Positions 8,455-15,767 of a stretch of DNA of 17,156 nt are shown here, piece by piece. Under the pieces are notes generated by a model, which made no database searches, was not told the origin of the DNA, and saw only the letters and a program-made list of their open reading frames with translations. Source of the stretch: Acidimicrobiaceae bacterium (lineage in GTDB: Bacteria; Actinomycetota; Acidimicrobiia; Acidimicrobiales; RAAP-2); assembly GCA_003131665.1 (NCBI GenBank), contig PKWA01000118.1:19930-37085 (forward strand), given 5' to 3'. The position numbers and the translations under genes are program-made. Positions within the stretch are counted from its first letter, which is position 1, and every line of letters begins with the position of its first letter.

Positions 8455-8530
8455 ATGGAGCACGCTCGCCTGAACCCACGAGGCGGCACTGCGGATGTTG
8501 CAAAGCAATCTCGATCCGGAGGTGGCCGAA
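8455..8530 (+). pseudogene. hutU: Remnant of urocanate hydratase (5' end only)
   Basis: In the frame starting at 8480 the DNA reads EAALRMLQSNLDPEVAE, a near-perfect copy of the conserved N-terminal segment of urocanate hydratase. About 530 further residues of that enzyme are absent, because the stop codon of the opposing DUF4097 gene follows at 8531. A likely original start is ATG 8455, with GAGG six bases upstream, which reads MEHARLNPRG; a PRG motif also occurs near the start of HutU. From there the frame is wrong for the conserved segment, so a small internal deletion is implied. The shared bases CACGAGGC at 8477-8484 encode both the PRG end and the segment start, and may mark the joint. 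Position directly after hutH fits a former hutH-hutU pair. Confidence 0.75.
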
Positions 8531-9394
8531 TTAGGACGCCTTGTCAATTCTGATATCTCCGGACACCGTATTTACCTTGATGTAGAGCGACTCCTCGTCG
8601 CTCGTAACGTCGCTCGACGCATCGAGATCGATGTTCGAACCCATGTCGCCTGAGATGGTCCGGCCGTTTACGTCCACGGCGAGTCCGCGCGCGACGCGTA
8701 CCTTGACGTCGCCCGAGACCACCCGAACGACGAGATCACCGGGACGATCGGCCGAGACGACCACGTCGCCCGAGGCGCTCATGATCTCAGACTTGGCGGC
8801 GGCCCCGAGGCAGTCCACGTCACCCGAGGCGCTGCGGCACTTGAGGCTCTCGAGCACGCGCCCGGCGAGGACGTCACCCGAGGCAGTGTGCACCTCAAGT
8901 GTCGTCGATAGATCGGGCACGTTGACGTCGCCCGAAACGCTGGCCACACTCACATGGTCGAGTGTTCCGTGAACTGCGGTGTCGCCCGAAACCGTGGCGA
9001 CTTCCAGAGAGGACAGTTGAGGCAAGACGACCAATACATTGAGGTCAGAGTGGCCAAAGTCGAGCCATCTCCTTTTCCCGCCGGCTCGAAAACTTCTCCG
9101 CGAATCAAAGTGTTCGCCAGGCTGTGTTCGAATCTCCAACTTGTTGCTCGTCGCGTCAAAGTGAATCTTCGCGAGTGCCAACAGCTCTTCTTCCTTCGCT
9201 GAGTCGGCACTCAGCGTGACTTCGAGTCGGTGACCTTCGCCGGTACGAACCGTCACGTCACCGCTACGCGTCGAGACCTTGGCGTGTACCGGACCAGAGG
9301 GGGAGAAGGACTCCCTTCGTTCACGGTCGCCCGCACTCGCTCTCCGTGGGCTCACCTCGGGCGATACGTTGTCAGCTTTACTTTCGTCGGACAC
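8531..9394 (-). CDS. DUF4097 beta-repeat protein
   Basis: This 287-residue protein belongs to the DUF4097 (putative adhesin-like) group. Nine copies of an SGD motif (SGDV, SGDT, SGDM or SGDI) occur, and the central ones recur every 18-21 residues, as expected of a right-handed beta-helix. No signal peptide or membrane helix is seen, so it is probably cytoplasmic or membrane-associated through partners. GTG 9394 was chosen because AAAGGAAG lies 5 bases upstream and the domain starts soon after. The frame is open back to ATG 9601, giving 356 residues; that extension has no recognisable content and a poor ribosome site, but would leave only 21 bases to the upstream gene. It probably forms an operon with the ribbon-helix-helix gene. 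Its cellular role is unknown to me. Confidence 0.75.
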   Translation of the reverse strand: MSDESKADNVSPEVSPRRASAGDRERRESFSPSGPVHAKVSTRSGDVTVRTGEGHRLEVTLSADSAKEEELLALAKIHFDATSNKLEIRTQPGEHFDSRRSFRAGGKRRWLDFGHSDLNVLVVLPQLSSLEVATVSGDTAVHGTLDHVSVASVSGDVNVPDLSTTLEVHTASGDVLAGRVLESLKCRSASGDVDCLGAAAKSEIMSASGDVVVSADRPGDLVVRVVSGDVKVRVARGLAVDVNGRTISGDMGSNIDLDASSDVTSDEESLYIKVNTVSGDIRIDKAS

Positions 9395-9622
9395 GGTGAC
9401 TTCCTTTCGGTTGAATCGTACGAGGACTCTCTTCGCGACTTTCGCGGGAAAGTAGAACATTTGGCCGTACGGGCGCATCGAGAAGTCATCTCGTGAGTGA
9501 CGCTCACCTCCGCACGACTCGAAGTTCAGCGTGTCGCGCCGCGCCCGAGAATAGGTCTCGTGATACGCGTAGCCCGGTACGGGAATTGGCATGGTGCTCA
9601 TGGGACGTCATCCATTCACGAT

Positions 9623-10078
9623 CTAGGCGCGGCCCTTGCCGCGAAGCTGGCGTTTTCCAAATGCGGACGAACCGGACGGGTCGCTGCGCACGGTGCGCTC
9701 GAGCGAGCGGACGATCCACGAATTGACGGACGAGCCGACGTCCGTAGCCAGGTGCTCGATGCTCTCCTTGAGATCGTCGTTCAGCCGTAGCGCGATGCGC
9801 GCGGAGTAGTCGCTGGGCGAGGCGCTCGTCTCCGCGCTGGGAGCGACCAGGCGCGCCAGATGAACTTCGTCACCTTCGAAGTTCAAGGTCAACGGCGCGC
9901 CGTCGAGGAGGTTGAACTCTTGGACGAGAGCATTGAGCGCGTCGAGGAAGTGTTTTTGCAGCGCTGGCTCGAAGACCGTACCCAGTCGCTCGACGATCGA
10001 GGCCGCCTCCGCACCGGCGATCTCGGCCAGATTTTTGAAATCCTCGCTGATGCCTTCTACAAACTCTGATATCAACAT
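9623..10078 (-). CDS. Ribbon-helix-helix (HicB/Arc-like) protein upstream of DUF4097
   Basis: A 151-residue protein whose C-terminal third (about 98-136) has the pattern RIALRLNDDLKESIEHLA followed by SVNSWIVRSLER. This matches the beta-strand plus two helices of ribbon-helix-helix DNA-binding domains, as in the C-terminus of HicB antitoxins. The N-terminal part is mostly helical, acidic and not recognised. No HicA-like toxin lies next to it, so a toxin-antitoxin role is not supported. Such genes are often found beside DUF4097 genes in actinobacteria, which suggests it controls the pair. No ribosome binding site precedes ATG 10078, but a promoter is placed for transcription to start at the ATG itself. 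Confidence 0.72.
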   Translation of the reverse strand: MLISEFVEGISEDFKNLAEIAGAEAASIVERLGTVFEPALQKHFLDALNALVQEFNLLDGAPLTLNFEGDEVHLARLVAPSAETSASPSDYSARIALRLNDDLKESIEHLATDVGSSVNSWIVRSLERTVRSDPSGSSAFGKRQLRGKGRA

Positions 10079-10084
10079 GATGCG

Positions 10085-10114
10085 AGAATAACATCACTCT
10101 AATATCATTGTCAA
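10085..10114 (-). promoter_or_regulatory. Sigma-70-type promoter, probably giving a leaderless mRNA
   Basis: On the minus strand a perfect -35 TTGACA (10109-10114) is followed after 18 bases by TATTCT (10085-10090). Transcription would start about 7 bases further, at the ATG of the ribbon-helix-helix gene (10078). That gene has no Shine-Dalgarno sequence, so a leaderless message is likely, a common actinobacterial mode. TGATG and CATCA flank the -10 as a short inverted repeat that could be an autoregulatory operator; this last point is only a guess. Confidence 0.6.
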
Positions 10115-10162
10115 GTAACTCCTAGAAAATTCTTCAATACACCAGAATGCCTAGTCTTTCAA

Positions 10163-10187
10163 GGAAAATGCCGCCGCAGGGTGGCGG
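10163..10187 (-). terminator. Rho-independent-type terminator after the ABC permease gene
   Basis: On the minus strand a stem CCGCC/GGCGG with a 7-base loop (10171-10187) is followed by CATTTTCC, a short T-rich run. It lies about 45 bases after the permease stop and before the promoter of the next minus-strand gene, the right place to end the exporter transcript. An overlapping GGGG/CCCC hairpin at 10187-10199 could compete with or extend it. The T tract is short, so efficiency is uncertain. Confidence 0.5.
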
Positions 10188-10233
10188 GGCTCTTCCCCAC
10201 TTTCCACTTCGCTTCAGGTTTGATTGTGGAGAA

Positions 10234-11043
10234 TTAGCTCCGTCGAGGGGCCCAACGGAACTTACGAAGGGCGACCACGAAGGCTGCCACGCCCCAGATC
10301 GCGACGACGAGCAGGTCGTGCCAAGCCCACACCGAGACCCCTGGCTGGAGGTTAAACGGCGCGGCCACCGCTTCGATGAAGTGGTGCACCGGAAAGTAGT
10401 TCGAAAACTTCGCCAACCCCGAATTGGCCTTCAAGGGGAACCACAGTCCCGACAGGAACAGAAGGACAAAGAAGACGACACTGGTCACGGGGCCGGCTGA
10501 CTCCTGGTTAGGGACCAGTGTGCTCATGGCCACCCCCATCGCCGAAAAACTCACAATGCCCACGATGAGCACCACCACGAAAGCGGCCCACGACTGGGGG
10601 AAGGGGACGGCGTAACCGTAGCGTCCGATCGCCAACAACAACACGACCTGCACCAGCGCCACGATCATTGTGCTGACGAAAATTGACACGAGCAAGACCC
10701 AGGTCGGCAACGGACTCAGCCGCAAGCGTTTCAACAGACCGGTCTCTCTACGTATCACCAGGTTGATGGCGAGCATTTGAAAGCACGCCGACATCACGCC
10801 GTAGGCCACGAAGGCGGGCACGTAGTACTGGACGAGTTTGATGTTGCCGAGATAGCTGATGCGCGAGTTCCCCGCACTGGCGCCCAACATGACGAGGAAG
10901 ATGACCGAGAAGCCGACCGTGAAGACGGCACCGATGCGATTGATCCAAAACGCCATCTGCTCGTAACGCACCTGGTGGGTGACGAGGCGCACGTCGGCGA
11001 CGGCGAAGCTGCGGTGTGCGGAGGTGTCGGTTCGTTCACTCAT
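10234..11043 (-). CDS. ABC-2 type exporter permease
   Basis: This 269-residue membrane protein has about six hydrophobic segments and the ABC-2 permease pattern. A first helix lies near residues 33-55, then the conserved cytoplasmic motif RRETGLLKRLRLSPLP, with basic residues before the third helix. A GLWFPL-type segment lies near the fifth helix and a last helix comes before a basic tail. It forms the membrane channel of an exporter with the ATPase encoded just upstream; the two genes overlap by 8 bases (11036-11043), strongly suggesting coupled translation and one complex. Substrate cannot be told: drugs, lipids or polysaccharide precursors are all possible for this family. Confidence 0.88.
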   Translation of the reverse strand: MSERTDTSAHRSFAVADVRLVTHQVRYEQMAFWINRIGAVFTVGFSVIFLVMLGASAGNSRISYLGNIKLVQYYVPAFVAYGVMSACFQMLAINLVIRRETGLLKRLRLSPLPTWVLLVSIFVSTMIVALVQVVLLLAIGRYGYAVPFPQSWAAFVVVLIVGIVSFSAMGVAMSTLVPNQESAGPVTSVVFFVLLFLSGLWFPLKANSGLAKFSNYFPVHHFIEAVAAPFNLQPGVSVWAWHDLLVVAIWGVAAFVVALRKFRWAPRRS

Positions 11044-11965
11044 GAAGGGCCTCTTCGGATGGATCAGCGGACTGGTGCGTGAGGGCGAGATACACGTCCT
11101 CTAAAGTCTCTCGAGTCACGCTGAGACCCGCGAGGGCGAAGTTGTGTTCCAGGGCCCAATGAGTGAGCCGGTTCAACACCACCACTTCGTCATCGGTGTT
11201 GAACTCGATGTTGGCGCCGTCGACGTGCGAAGGAGCTATCGGGAGGTCCGTCACGGCGACGTCGTGGGGCAGCTGGAAGCGCACCGTCACCTGGCCCTGG
11301 TCGCGACCTCCCAACGACGTCGGTGAGCCGCTCGCCACGATTTGGCCGCGTGCCAGTACCGCAACTCGCTGTGCCAGCGCCTCAACCTCGTCCATGTAGT
11401 GACTCGAGAGCAGCACCGTCGTCCCTTCGGAGGAAAGCGTGCGAATTAACTCCCACGTCGTGCGCCGGGCCGCCGGGTCCAGGCCTGTTGTCGGTTCGTC
11501 AAGGAAGAGCAACTCGGGGTTGCCAATGATCCCGAGCCCGACGTCGAGCCGGCGTTGCTGGCCCCCCGAGAGTTTCTTGATCTTGTCGTCGGCCTTCTCG
11601 CGAAGCCCCACGAGTTCGATCACTTCATCGACGGGACGAGGCGCGGGATAGAAGCCAGCGTTTCGCTCGAGAACTTGGCGAACGGTGAAGAACGACTCGA
11701 CCGCGAGCTCTTGAAGCACGACGCCGATCCGCGTGCGTAGCCAGCGTTGTTCATGGCGTTGGCCGGGGTCGACGCCCAACACGGTCACGTCGCCACCGTC
11801 TCGGCGCAGGAATCCTTCGAAGATTTCGATACACGTGGTTTTACCAGCGCCATTTGGCCCCAGGAGGGCAAAGACCTCGCCGCGCTCGACGTCAAAAGTC
11901 ACATCATCAACCGCGTGCAGATCTCCATACGCTTTGCGAAGGTGTTGCACACATATAGCGGGCAT
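11036..11965 (-). CDS. ABC exporter ATP-binding protein
   Basis: A 309-residue ABC ATPase of the DrrA/CcmA type. Walker A GPNGAGKT is at 36-43, the Q-loop glutamine at 85, the signature LSGGQ at 132-136, Walker B LLFLDEP at 152-158 and the switch histidine H189. A C-terminal domain of about 100 residues with a DrrA-like tail follows. ATG 11965 was chosen because GGAAAG lies 6 bases upstream and the protein then begins right at the ABC domain (PAICVQHLRKAYGDL). An upstream in-frame start at 12010 would add 15 unrecognisable residues. It pairs with the overlapping permease gene. The lipid- or drug-export role is inferred from family only. Confidence 0.9.
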   Translation of the reverse strand: MPAICVQHLRKAYGDLHAVDDVTFDVERGEVFALLGPNGAGKTTCIEIFEGFLRRDGGDVTVLGVDPGQRHEQRWLRTRIGVVLQELAVESFFTVRQVLERNAGFYPAPRPVDEVIELVGLREKADDKIKKLSGGQQRRLDVGLGIIGNPELLFLDEPTTGLDPAARRTTWELIRTLSSEGTTVLLSSHYMDEVEALAQRVAVLARGQIVASGSPTSLGGRDQGQVTVRFQLPHDVAVTDLPIAPSHVDGANIEFNTDDEVVVLNRLTHWALEHNFALAGLSVTRETLEDVYLALTHQSADPSEEALHE

Positions 11966-12049
11966 TGCGTACTTTCCAGATCGCACAGGCTCCGGTTGGC
12001 GGCCTGGCAATCACGAAGAATAACAGGGCAGGTAAAGAAGGAAGTCGCC

Positions 12050-12979
12050 CTATGGGCCATTCTCTAACGAAGTTGCGATCACTCCCGGCGGCTCCGCGTC
12101 GAGCGTGGATCGTTCAATTGCGGCGTCGACTTCGCCCCCGACGACGATGGCGAGACCGGTCAGATAGAGCCAGAAGATGAGAATGGCAACGCTGGCGAAG
12201 GCCCCGTAGGTTCGCCCGTAGGAATTGAAGCTGGACGTGTAGAAGGAAAAAGCGAGCGAGACGACCGCCCACAGAATCGTGGCGAAGAGCGCGCCGGGGC
12301 TAACCCAGCGCCACCGTGCGCGCGGGCGATTGGGCGCGAAGTAGTAGAGCAACGACATCAACAGATTCATCAAAGCCAGAGCAATAGCGAAACGCAGTAT
12401 GGTCCACACGGCGCTAAAGGCGGGGCCACCGAGTGGCGCCGACTCCTTGATGACGTTGCCCAACTGCGGACCAAAGATCACGAGCGCAGATGCGCAGCCT
12501 CCGAGGACGGTCGCTCCCAGCAGCATCGGCATCGCCACCGTGCGCTTGTGGAGGAACGAGCGGTCTAGCGGTAGGTCGAAGGCCATGTCCAAACCTTCTT
12601 CGACGATCACCATGCCCGACGTGGCGCTCCACAGCGCTATCGCGCTCGCCGCCACGGTGGTGAACAGGTCAGCCCTGGTGTGCTGTGCGGCGTGGGTGAT
12701 GGCCGTTGTGAAGACCTGGGCGGCTCCGGCGGGTAGAGATTTGGTCACGCCGTTGATGAGGCTGATCACGACGTGGCTCGGGACCGTCACGAGCGTGGCG
12801 ATACCCAAGAGAGCGATAATGATCGGAAAGATGGCGAGAAACCAGCGGTAGGCGAAGGCACCGGCGGCCAGGTTGACGCGATTGGATTTCGCGTGCGTCA
12901 TCGTTGAACGAAGTACGGCTTTCCAGTGCTTGGCTCGCGCCCCGTTCTCCATTTCCGTGCGGAGACGTTGAAACCCCAT
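12050..12979 (-). CDS. YihY/BrkB family inner-membrane protein
   Basis: This 309-residue protein has about six membrane helices and the family pattern. An early segment AGAFAYRWFLAIFPIIIALL corresponds to the conserved A-Y...L-FP motif, and the middle helix region contains ALWSATSGM. The last part, SYGRTYGAFASVAILIFWLY, is followed by GGEVDAAIE; the G-Y-G...I-W-Y and GAE(V)-type ends are typical. The family (formerly called BrkB or ribonuclease BN by mistake) is of uncertain function, possibly transport. ATG 12979 has AGGAAG 8 bases upstream; a TTG three bases earlier is an alternative. It lies 84 bases upstream of the ABC pair on the same strand and may be co-transcribed. Confidence 0.87.
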   Translation of the reverse strand: MGFQRLRTEMENGARAKHWKAVLRSTMTHAKSNRVNLAAGAFAYRWFLAIFPIIIALLGIATLVTVPSHVVISLINGVTKSLPAGAAQVFTTAITHAAQHTRADLFTTVAASAIALWSATSGMVIVEEGLDMAFDLPLDRSFLHKRTVAMPMLLGATVLGGCASALVIFGPQLGNVIKESAPLGGPAFSAVWTILRFAIALALMNLLMSLLYYFAPNRPRARWRWVSPGALFATILWAVVSLAFSFYTSSFNSYGRTYGAFASVAILIFWLYLTGLAIVVGGEVDAAIERSTLDAEPPGVIATSLENGP

Positions 12980-13365
12980 CAAGTCCGCTTCCTGCTCGCC
13001 GTTGTCGTGAAGTTCACTGACTCCAAACGTTACCGGCGAGCCAACACCGCACTCACTGCTCGGCGCGTCTGAGGCGTCAAACCTCGCCCAAGGCGACTAA
13101 CCAATTCAGGTCAGGCGACACGGACGCTTTTGGTTCGCTCGAACTCATCTCCAGAGTGGAACCCCCCTCCGCCTTCAAAGGCGGTGGCGCGTCGTGAGAC
13201 GTGGGGAAGAGTGTCGACATCTGAAGCGGGCTCGCACTTTGATGCAGCGCGTCGAGTGTGTCTTCGACGTCGCTTTCTGATTCATCGCCGTCGACAGAGA
13301 CCAAAAGGGGGGTTTTGATCCCTGTCGACGAGCGGTCCACCGTGTCCACGGTGGGGATTATCGAA
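12980..13365. other. Intergenic stretch with one doubtful small ORF
   Basis: No gene is recognised between the BrkB-type gene and csbD. A minus-strand frame from ATG 13382 to the stop at 13077 would give 101 residues, acidic and rich in Ser, Pro and Asp, with codon use not unlike the neighbours. Its ATG overlaps the csbD stop by 17 bases, which would allow coupling, but there is no domain, no clear ribosome site and a terminator-like hairpin lies inside it. I rate it as coding at about one in four. A 7-bp hairpin CCGCCTT-CA-AAGGCGG occurs at 13169-13184. Confidence 0.4.
13337..13354 (-). terminator. Hairpin just after csbD
   Basis: CCACCGT-GTCC-ACGGTGG forms a 7-bp perfect stem (8 if the loop is closed further) starting 11 bases after the csbD stop on the minus strand. 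It is not followed by a T run, so it may be a weak terminator or a 3' stabilising hairpin. Confidence 0.45.
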
Positions 13366-13539
13366 CTATTCCTGGAGCGCATCCTTGACTTTCTCGCCCG
13401 CCTGCTTGAGATTCCCCTTCATCTGGTCGGCGTCGCCGCTCGCCTCAAGCTTCTGGTTACCAGTCTTCCGGCCCAATGTTTCTTTGAGCTTGCCCTTGAA
13501 TACTTGGGTCGCGTTCTTTGCTTTGTCTTTGTTTGACAC
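13366..13539 (-). CDS. CsbD-family stress protein
   Basis: A 57-residue protein that shows the whole CsbD pattern: a short Lys-rich start, GKLKETLGRKTGN, then ASGDADQMKGNLKQAGEKVKDA. CsbD-like proteins are small, hydrophilic, helix-rich products made under general stress in many bacteria; their molecular role is unknown. The GTG at 13537-13539 has GAGGAC about 7 bases upstream. The gene is missed if only ATG starts are allowed, and plus-strand frames here are its antisense. It follows repeat copy 1 by about 310 bases, and a second CsbD-like gene lies upstream at 15305-15472, so this is one of a pair. Confidence 0.9.
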   Translation of the reverse strand: MSNKDKAKNATQVFKGKLKETLGRKTGNQKLEASGDADQMKGNLKQAGEKVKDALQE

Positions 13540-13639
13540 GCTCTGTCCTCATTTCTTCACTCAACGAAAGGCGAATGCCTCTCTGTAGTCCTTCAAACTT
13601 CGTTGACGCCACTACTAGTTGCGAATTCATTCACCAGAT

Positions 13640-13661
13640 TCATCACTCAACGGTGTGATGA
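13640..13661. repeat. Inverted repeat upstream of csbD
   Basis: TCATCAC and GTGATGA form a perfect 7-bp inverted repeat with an 8-base loop about 100 bases upstream of the csbD start. It could be a protein-binding site or an RNA hairpin. No T run follows on either strand, which argues against a strong terminator. Confidence 0.45.
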
Positions 13662-13850
13662 GTTGCCGGCTCCTAAAAACACTGCAGTACTTCCTTTCGA
13701 CGTACAGTCGCGGTTTCTGACTCCATCGTCGAACGACTGGGTCGAAGTTCACAAGCAGTAGCTCGCGAAAGGTTGACCCGAGAAGACGTGACGCGTCGCG
13801 GCAGAGCGCTAAGCGCAATGTCACGGACGGAACTTGAATTCCCTTGAGCG

Positions 13851-13984
13851 GCGACGGTGCTACGCACCACTGCTGTAAGACCCACTTCGTACCCTCTTCT
13901 GATTTCCCTGACGCACTATCAGGTGAGAAGGAAGCGGGGGTCTTGACGTCCTGATTCGTAGCGTAACACCTTCTAAGAACTTTC
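13851..13984 (-). repeat. Leader repeat, copy 1
   Basis: These 134 bases match 16092-16223 at roughly 80% identity by eye, with two single-base indels. The longest shared runs are TCTTGACGTCCTGATTCG and AGCGTAACACCTTCT (plus strand). Read on the minus strand, the repeat contains a possible -10 element TACGCT, a small hairpin, a purine-rich ribosome site and a GTG start followed by about 12 similar codons. A weaker resemblance continues upstream to about 14085 (GAGTTA-nn-CCCC in both copies). The indels change the frame, so the conserved part before the GTG is unlikely to be coding. Confidence 0.8.
13907..13923 (-). promoter_or_regulatory. Conserved leader hairpin, copy 1
   Basis: CCTGA and TCAGG pair across a 7-base loop. 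At the equivalent place in copy 2 the stem has G-C where this copy has A-T, a change on both sides that keeps the pairing. It lies just upstream of the ribosome site and GTG, as a 5' leader element would. Confidence 0.45.
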
Positions 13985-14148
13985 AAGCCTGAATGTTTAC
14001 TGTGTGAAAGCCAGCCATTTCTGACCATTGGGCGGCGATCAGCGAGAGACACCCTTTCCTCGAATCGCCCGGGGCGTAACTCTTGTCCAGCGACCCGTAG
14101 TGTCCCTGGCGACAGCATGATGCCCGTCATGAACAATTGCTCTTTCCC

Positions 14149-15297
14149 TTAATTTGCGTTCAGTTTCCATGGAACAAGGGACGATCGGCTGTCGGTCCAC
14201 GCGCCGAGAAGATGTGACGCGAATCGTTGTTCGAGCATCAAGATGGCTGCTGCACCAAAAAGTAGGTCCGGGCCCAATTCCGGCTCGGCACGAATCAGTC
14301 CGGCGACCATGCGGTCGCGCGCGATCATTGCGTGGCGTTCGTCTGCCGTTACGTGTACGTCGTAGAAGCGGCGTCCCTCTGGGCCGATGCCGAAGCGGGC
14401 CAGCGCTTGGCTGTAGCGTCCCATAGGTTCGACCGACGTCATTTCGAATACTGCGAGGTGTCCAACGAGCGCCGCGAGCCAGCGTCGATGAAGCGCGAAC
14501 ATTGAAACCAGATTGACGGTGGCGAGCGTGACACCGGGCAAAACCTCGACGTATGAGCCGTAGGAAGCGTCGAGGCCAAGCGCATTCATCGTATTACCAA
14601 AGAGATGGGAGTGCATCGAAGCGGCGTCGCCAGAACCGTATTCCTCGTACTGGATCTCCACCATGGCGGCCTTGGCTTCGCCCGTTAGCCTCGGAATCCC
14701 AAACGTATGGGGGTCCGCTTCTTTCAACTGATATGCGGATCGATGCATGCAGAACTCGCGGAGCTGGTCCAAAGTGCCCGTCTCGAGGAGATACGCCGAG
14801 AGCGATGGACCCGATGGCGCTCGAATCAATTCTTCGAGTGCCGAAATCACGTCAAAGGCGAGACGCGGCCTGTTGACTACGACTTCGTCACGTAGTCGTT
14901 CCTCGAAAGCGCGCTCTAATTCGGCTCGAAACGTGAGTAGGCCGGGATCCCACTCCCAGCCGGCGTCCGTCACCGCGCGATAGTGGACTTCGTAACAGAG
15001 ATAGAGGGCCAACGCAAAATCATCGTTACTTAATGCGTCAATTCCAGATATAGGTGGAGTGGGGCCAAAGGTTCCCGGCGCCCGCTGAAGCGCCGAGATG
15101 ACTGAAGCGCTGAGAGGACCCCGAGCCCAAGGTAGCAACGGCCAATCTGACATTGTCGGGGCTTCTTCGTTGGCGCCCATCGCATAACTCGTTGGTTTGT
15201 CGCGGCCGAAAGGGACCAAGGGGGGGCTCTCGAGTTTCGTTGAAGAGAAATATTTGGTGCTCGCCGCATGGTTATCGGATCTACTTCTTGAAAGCAT
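14149..15297 (-). CDS. Haem-oxygenase-like iron-containing redox enzyme
   Basis: A 382-residue protein of the haem-oxygenase-like diiron oxidase superfamily, often named iron-containing redox enzyme. Family blocks are LKEADPHTFGIPRL at 191-204, VEIQYEEYGSG at 213-223, MHSHLF at 228-233, EMTSVEP at 285-291 and HVTADERH at 315-322. Likely metal ligands are E218 or E219, H229 or H231, E285, H315, D319 and H322; the set is given by comparison and not proven. Members use two irons and oxygen on varied substrates, so the reaction here is unknown. ATG 15297 starts 7 bases after the stop of the upstream CsbD-like gene, with TAGGTGA as ribosome site, so the two are probably coupled. The first 50 residues are poorly conserved; ATG 15153 is an alternative start. 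Confidence 0.82.
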   Translation of the reverse strand: MLSRSRSDNHAASTKYFSSTKLESPPLVPFGRDKPTSYAMGANEEAPTMSDWPLLPWARGPLSASVISALQRAPGTFGPTPPISGIDALSNDDFALALYLCYEVHYRAVTDAGWEWDPGLLTFRAELERAFEERLRDEVVVNRPRLAFDVISALEELIRAPSGPSLSAYLLETGTLDQLREFCMHRSAYQLKEADPHTFGIPRLTGEAKAAMVEIQYEEYGSGDAASMHSHLFGNTMNALGLDASYGSYVEVLPGVTLATVNLVSMFALHRRWLAALVGHLAVFEMTSVEPMGRYSQALARFGIGPEGRRFYDVHVTADERHAMIARDRMVAGLIRAEPELGPDLLFGAAAILMLEQRFASHLLGAWTDSRSSLVPWKLNAN

Positions 15298-15304
15298 TCT
15301 TCAC

Positions 15305-15472
15305 CTACTTACCTGCTCTTTTCAGGCTGCCCTTGATCTGGTCGACTCTTCCGACAGTTTCGAGTTGGACGCCGTGAGACGTTTTCCCGGCGCCCTCGTT
15401 GACCTCGCCAGTAGTCGTTTCGGGCCAGTTTTTTGACTTTTCCTCGTCGTTCCTTTTCATTCCTCTCTTCAT
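15305..15472 (-). CDS. CsbD-like small protein
   Basis: A 55-residue Lys-, Glu- and Gly-rich protein with the CsbD core TTGEVNEGAGKTSHG followed by VGRVDQIKGSLKRAGK. It is slightly shorter than the other CsbD protein in the window and has a Trp-Pro near the start. The start is uncertain. ATG 15460 has AGAGAGGA directly before it, and ATG 15472 lacks a site. The frame is open back to ATG 15655 (116 residues), where an in-frame TAG at 15656-15658 separates it from ATG 15676, which has a very good AGGAG site. It sits 7 bases before the diiron-enzyme gene and is probably in the same transcript. Confidence 0.7.
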   Translation of the reverse strand: MKRGMKRNDEEKSKNWPETTTGEVNEGAGKTSHGVQLETVGRVDQIKGSLKRAGK

Positions 15473-15680
15473 GGTCGAAGAGGGAATGTTCGCCACCTCG
15501 GCCCGCTCAAACGTTGCGGCCGATCTAGTTTGCGCGGGCGTAATGCCGCGCAACACGCCGTCGAATTGACTCTTGGCGCCAGTTTCTGTGGCTGACGCAG
15601 GAGCGTTGCCAAGGCCATAATTGGTCCTGTGCCGCCGCGGTGTCGGTACCGACATCTATGTTGCTCGAGTCATCATGAAC

Positions 15681-15752
15681 TCATCTCCTCACGAGAAAGA
15701 CGATGAGAATGATGACGAGAATCAAAACAACTGTTCCGCCTCCTATGTACAT
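15681..15752 (-). CDS. 23-residue single-helix membrane peptide
   Basis: A tiny ORF too short for usual gene finding. It encodes MYIGGG, a run of about 15 Val, Leu, Ile and Phe residues, and VRR at the end. This is an ideal single membrane helix with a positive C-terminus. AGAGGAG lies 8 bases before ATG 15752, an excellent ribosome site and the best in this region. It follows the DUF6458-like gene by 15 bases and precedes the CsbD-like gene. I recognise no named family; small hydrophobic peptides of this kind often accompany stress genes in actinobacteria. Confidence 0.7.
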   Translation of the reverse strand: MYIGGGTVVLILVIILIVFLVRR

Positions 15753-15767
15753 TGCCGGTACTCCTCT

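Larger units (their letters stand above)
13540..14148. other. Intergenic stretch holding repeat copy 1 and degenerate frames
   Basis: Between csbD and the diiron-enzyme gene no intact gene is recognised. A minus-strand frame (14136 to 13627, 169 residues) and another (13885 to 13673, 70 residues) are open but have no domain. The second begins at the GTG that matches the start of the DUF6458-like gene in repeat copy 2, and its first residues (GLTAVVRSTVA) resemble GLPGMVLCAIA there; after about 12 codons the similarity is lost. It therefore looks like a leader whose gene has been replaced or has decayed. A 7-bp hairpin also occurs at 13640-13661. Confidence 0.5.

Noticed and set aside
10187..10199. 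GGGG-CTCTT-CCCC hairpin near the permease 3' end
   Set aside because: Too short to be called separately; mentioned with the neighbouring terminator.
13258..13536. Plus-strand frame with a hydrophobic, helix-like translation
   Set aside because: It is the antisense of csbD; the minus-strand CsbD pattern, GTG start and ribosome site are far better support.
13627..14136. Minus-strand 169-codon frame between the diiron-enzyme gene and csbD
   Set aside because: It crosses leader repeat copy 1, whose indels relative to copy 2 do not keep the frame; no domain and no clear ribosome site.
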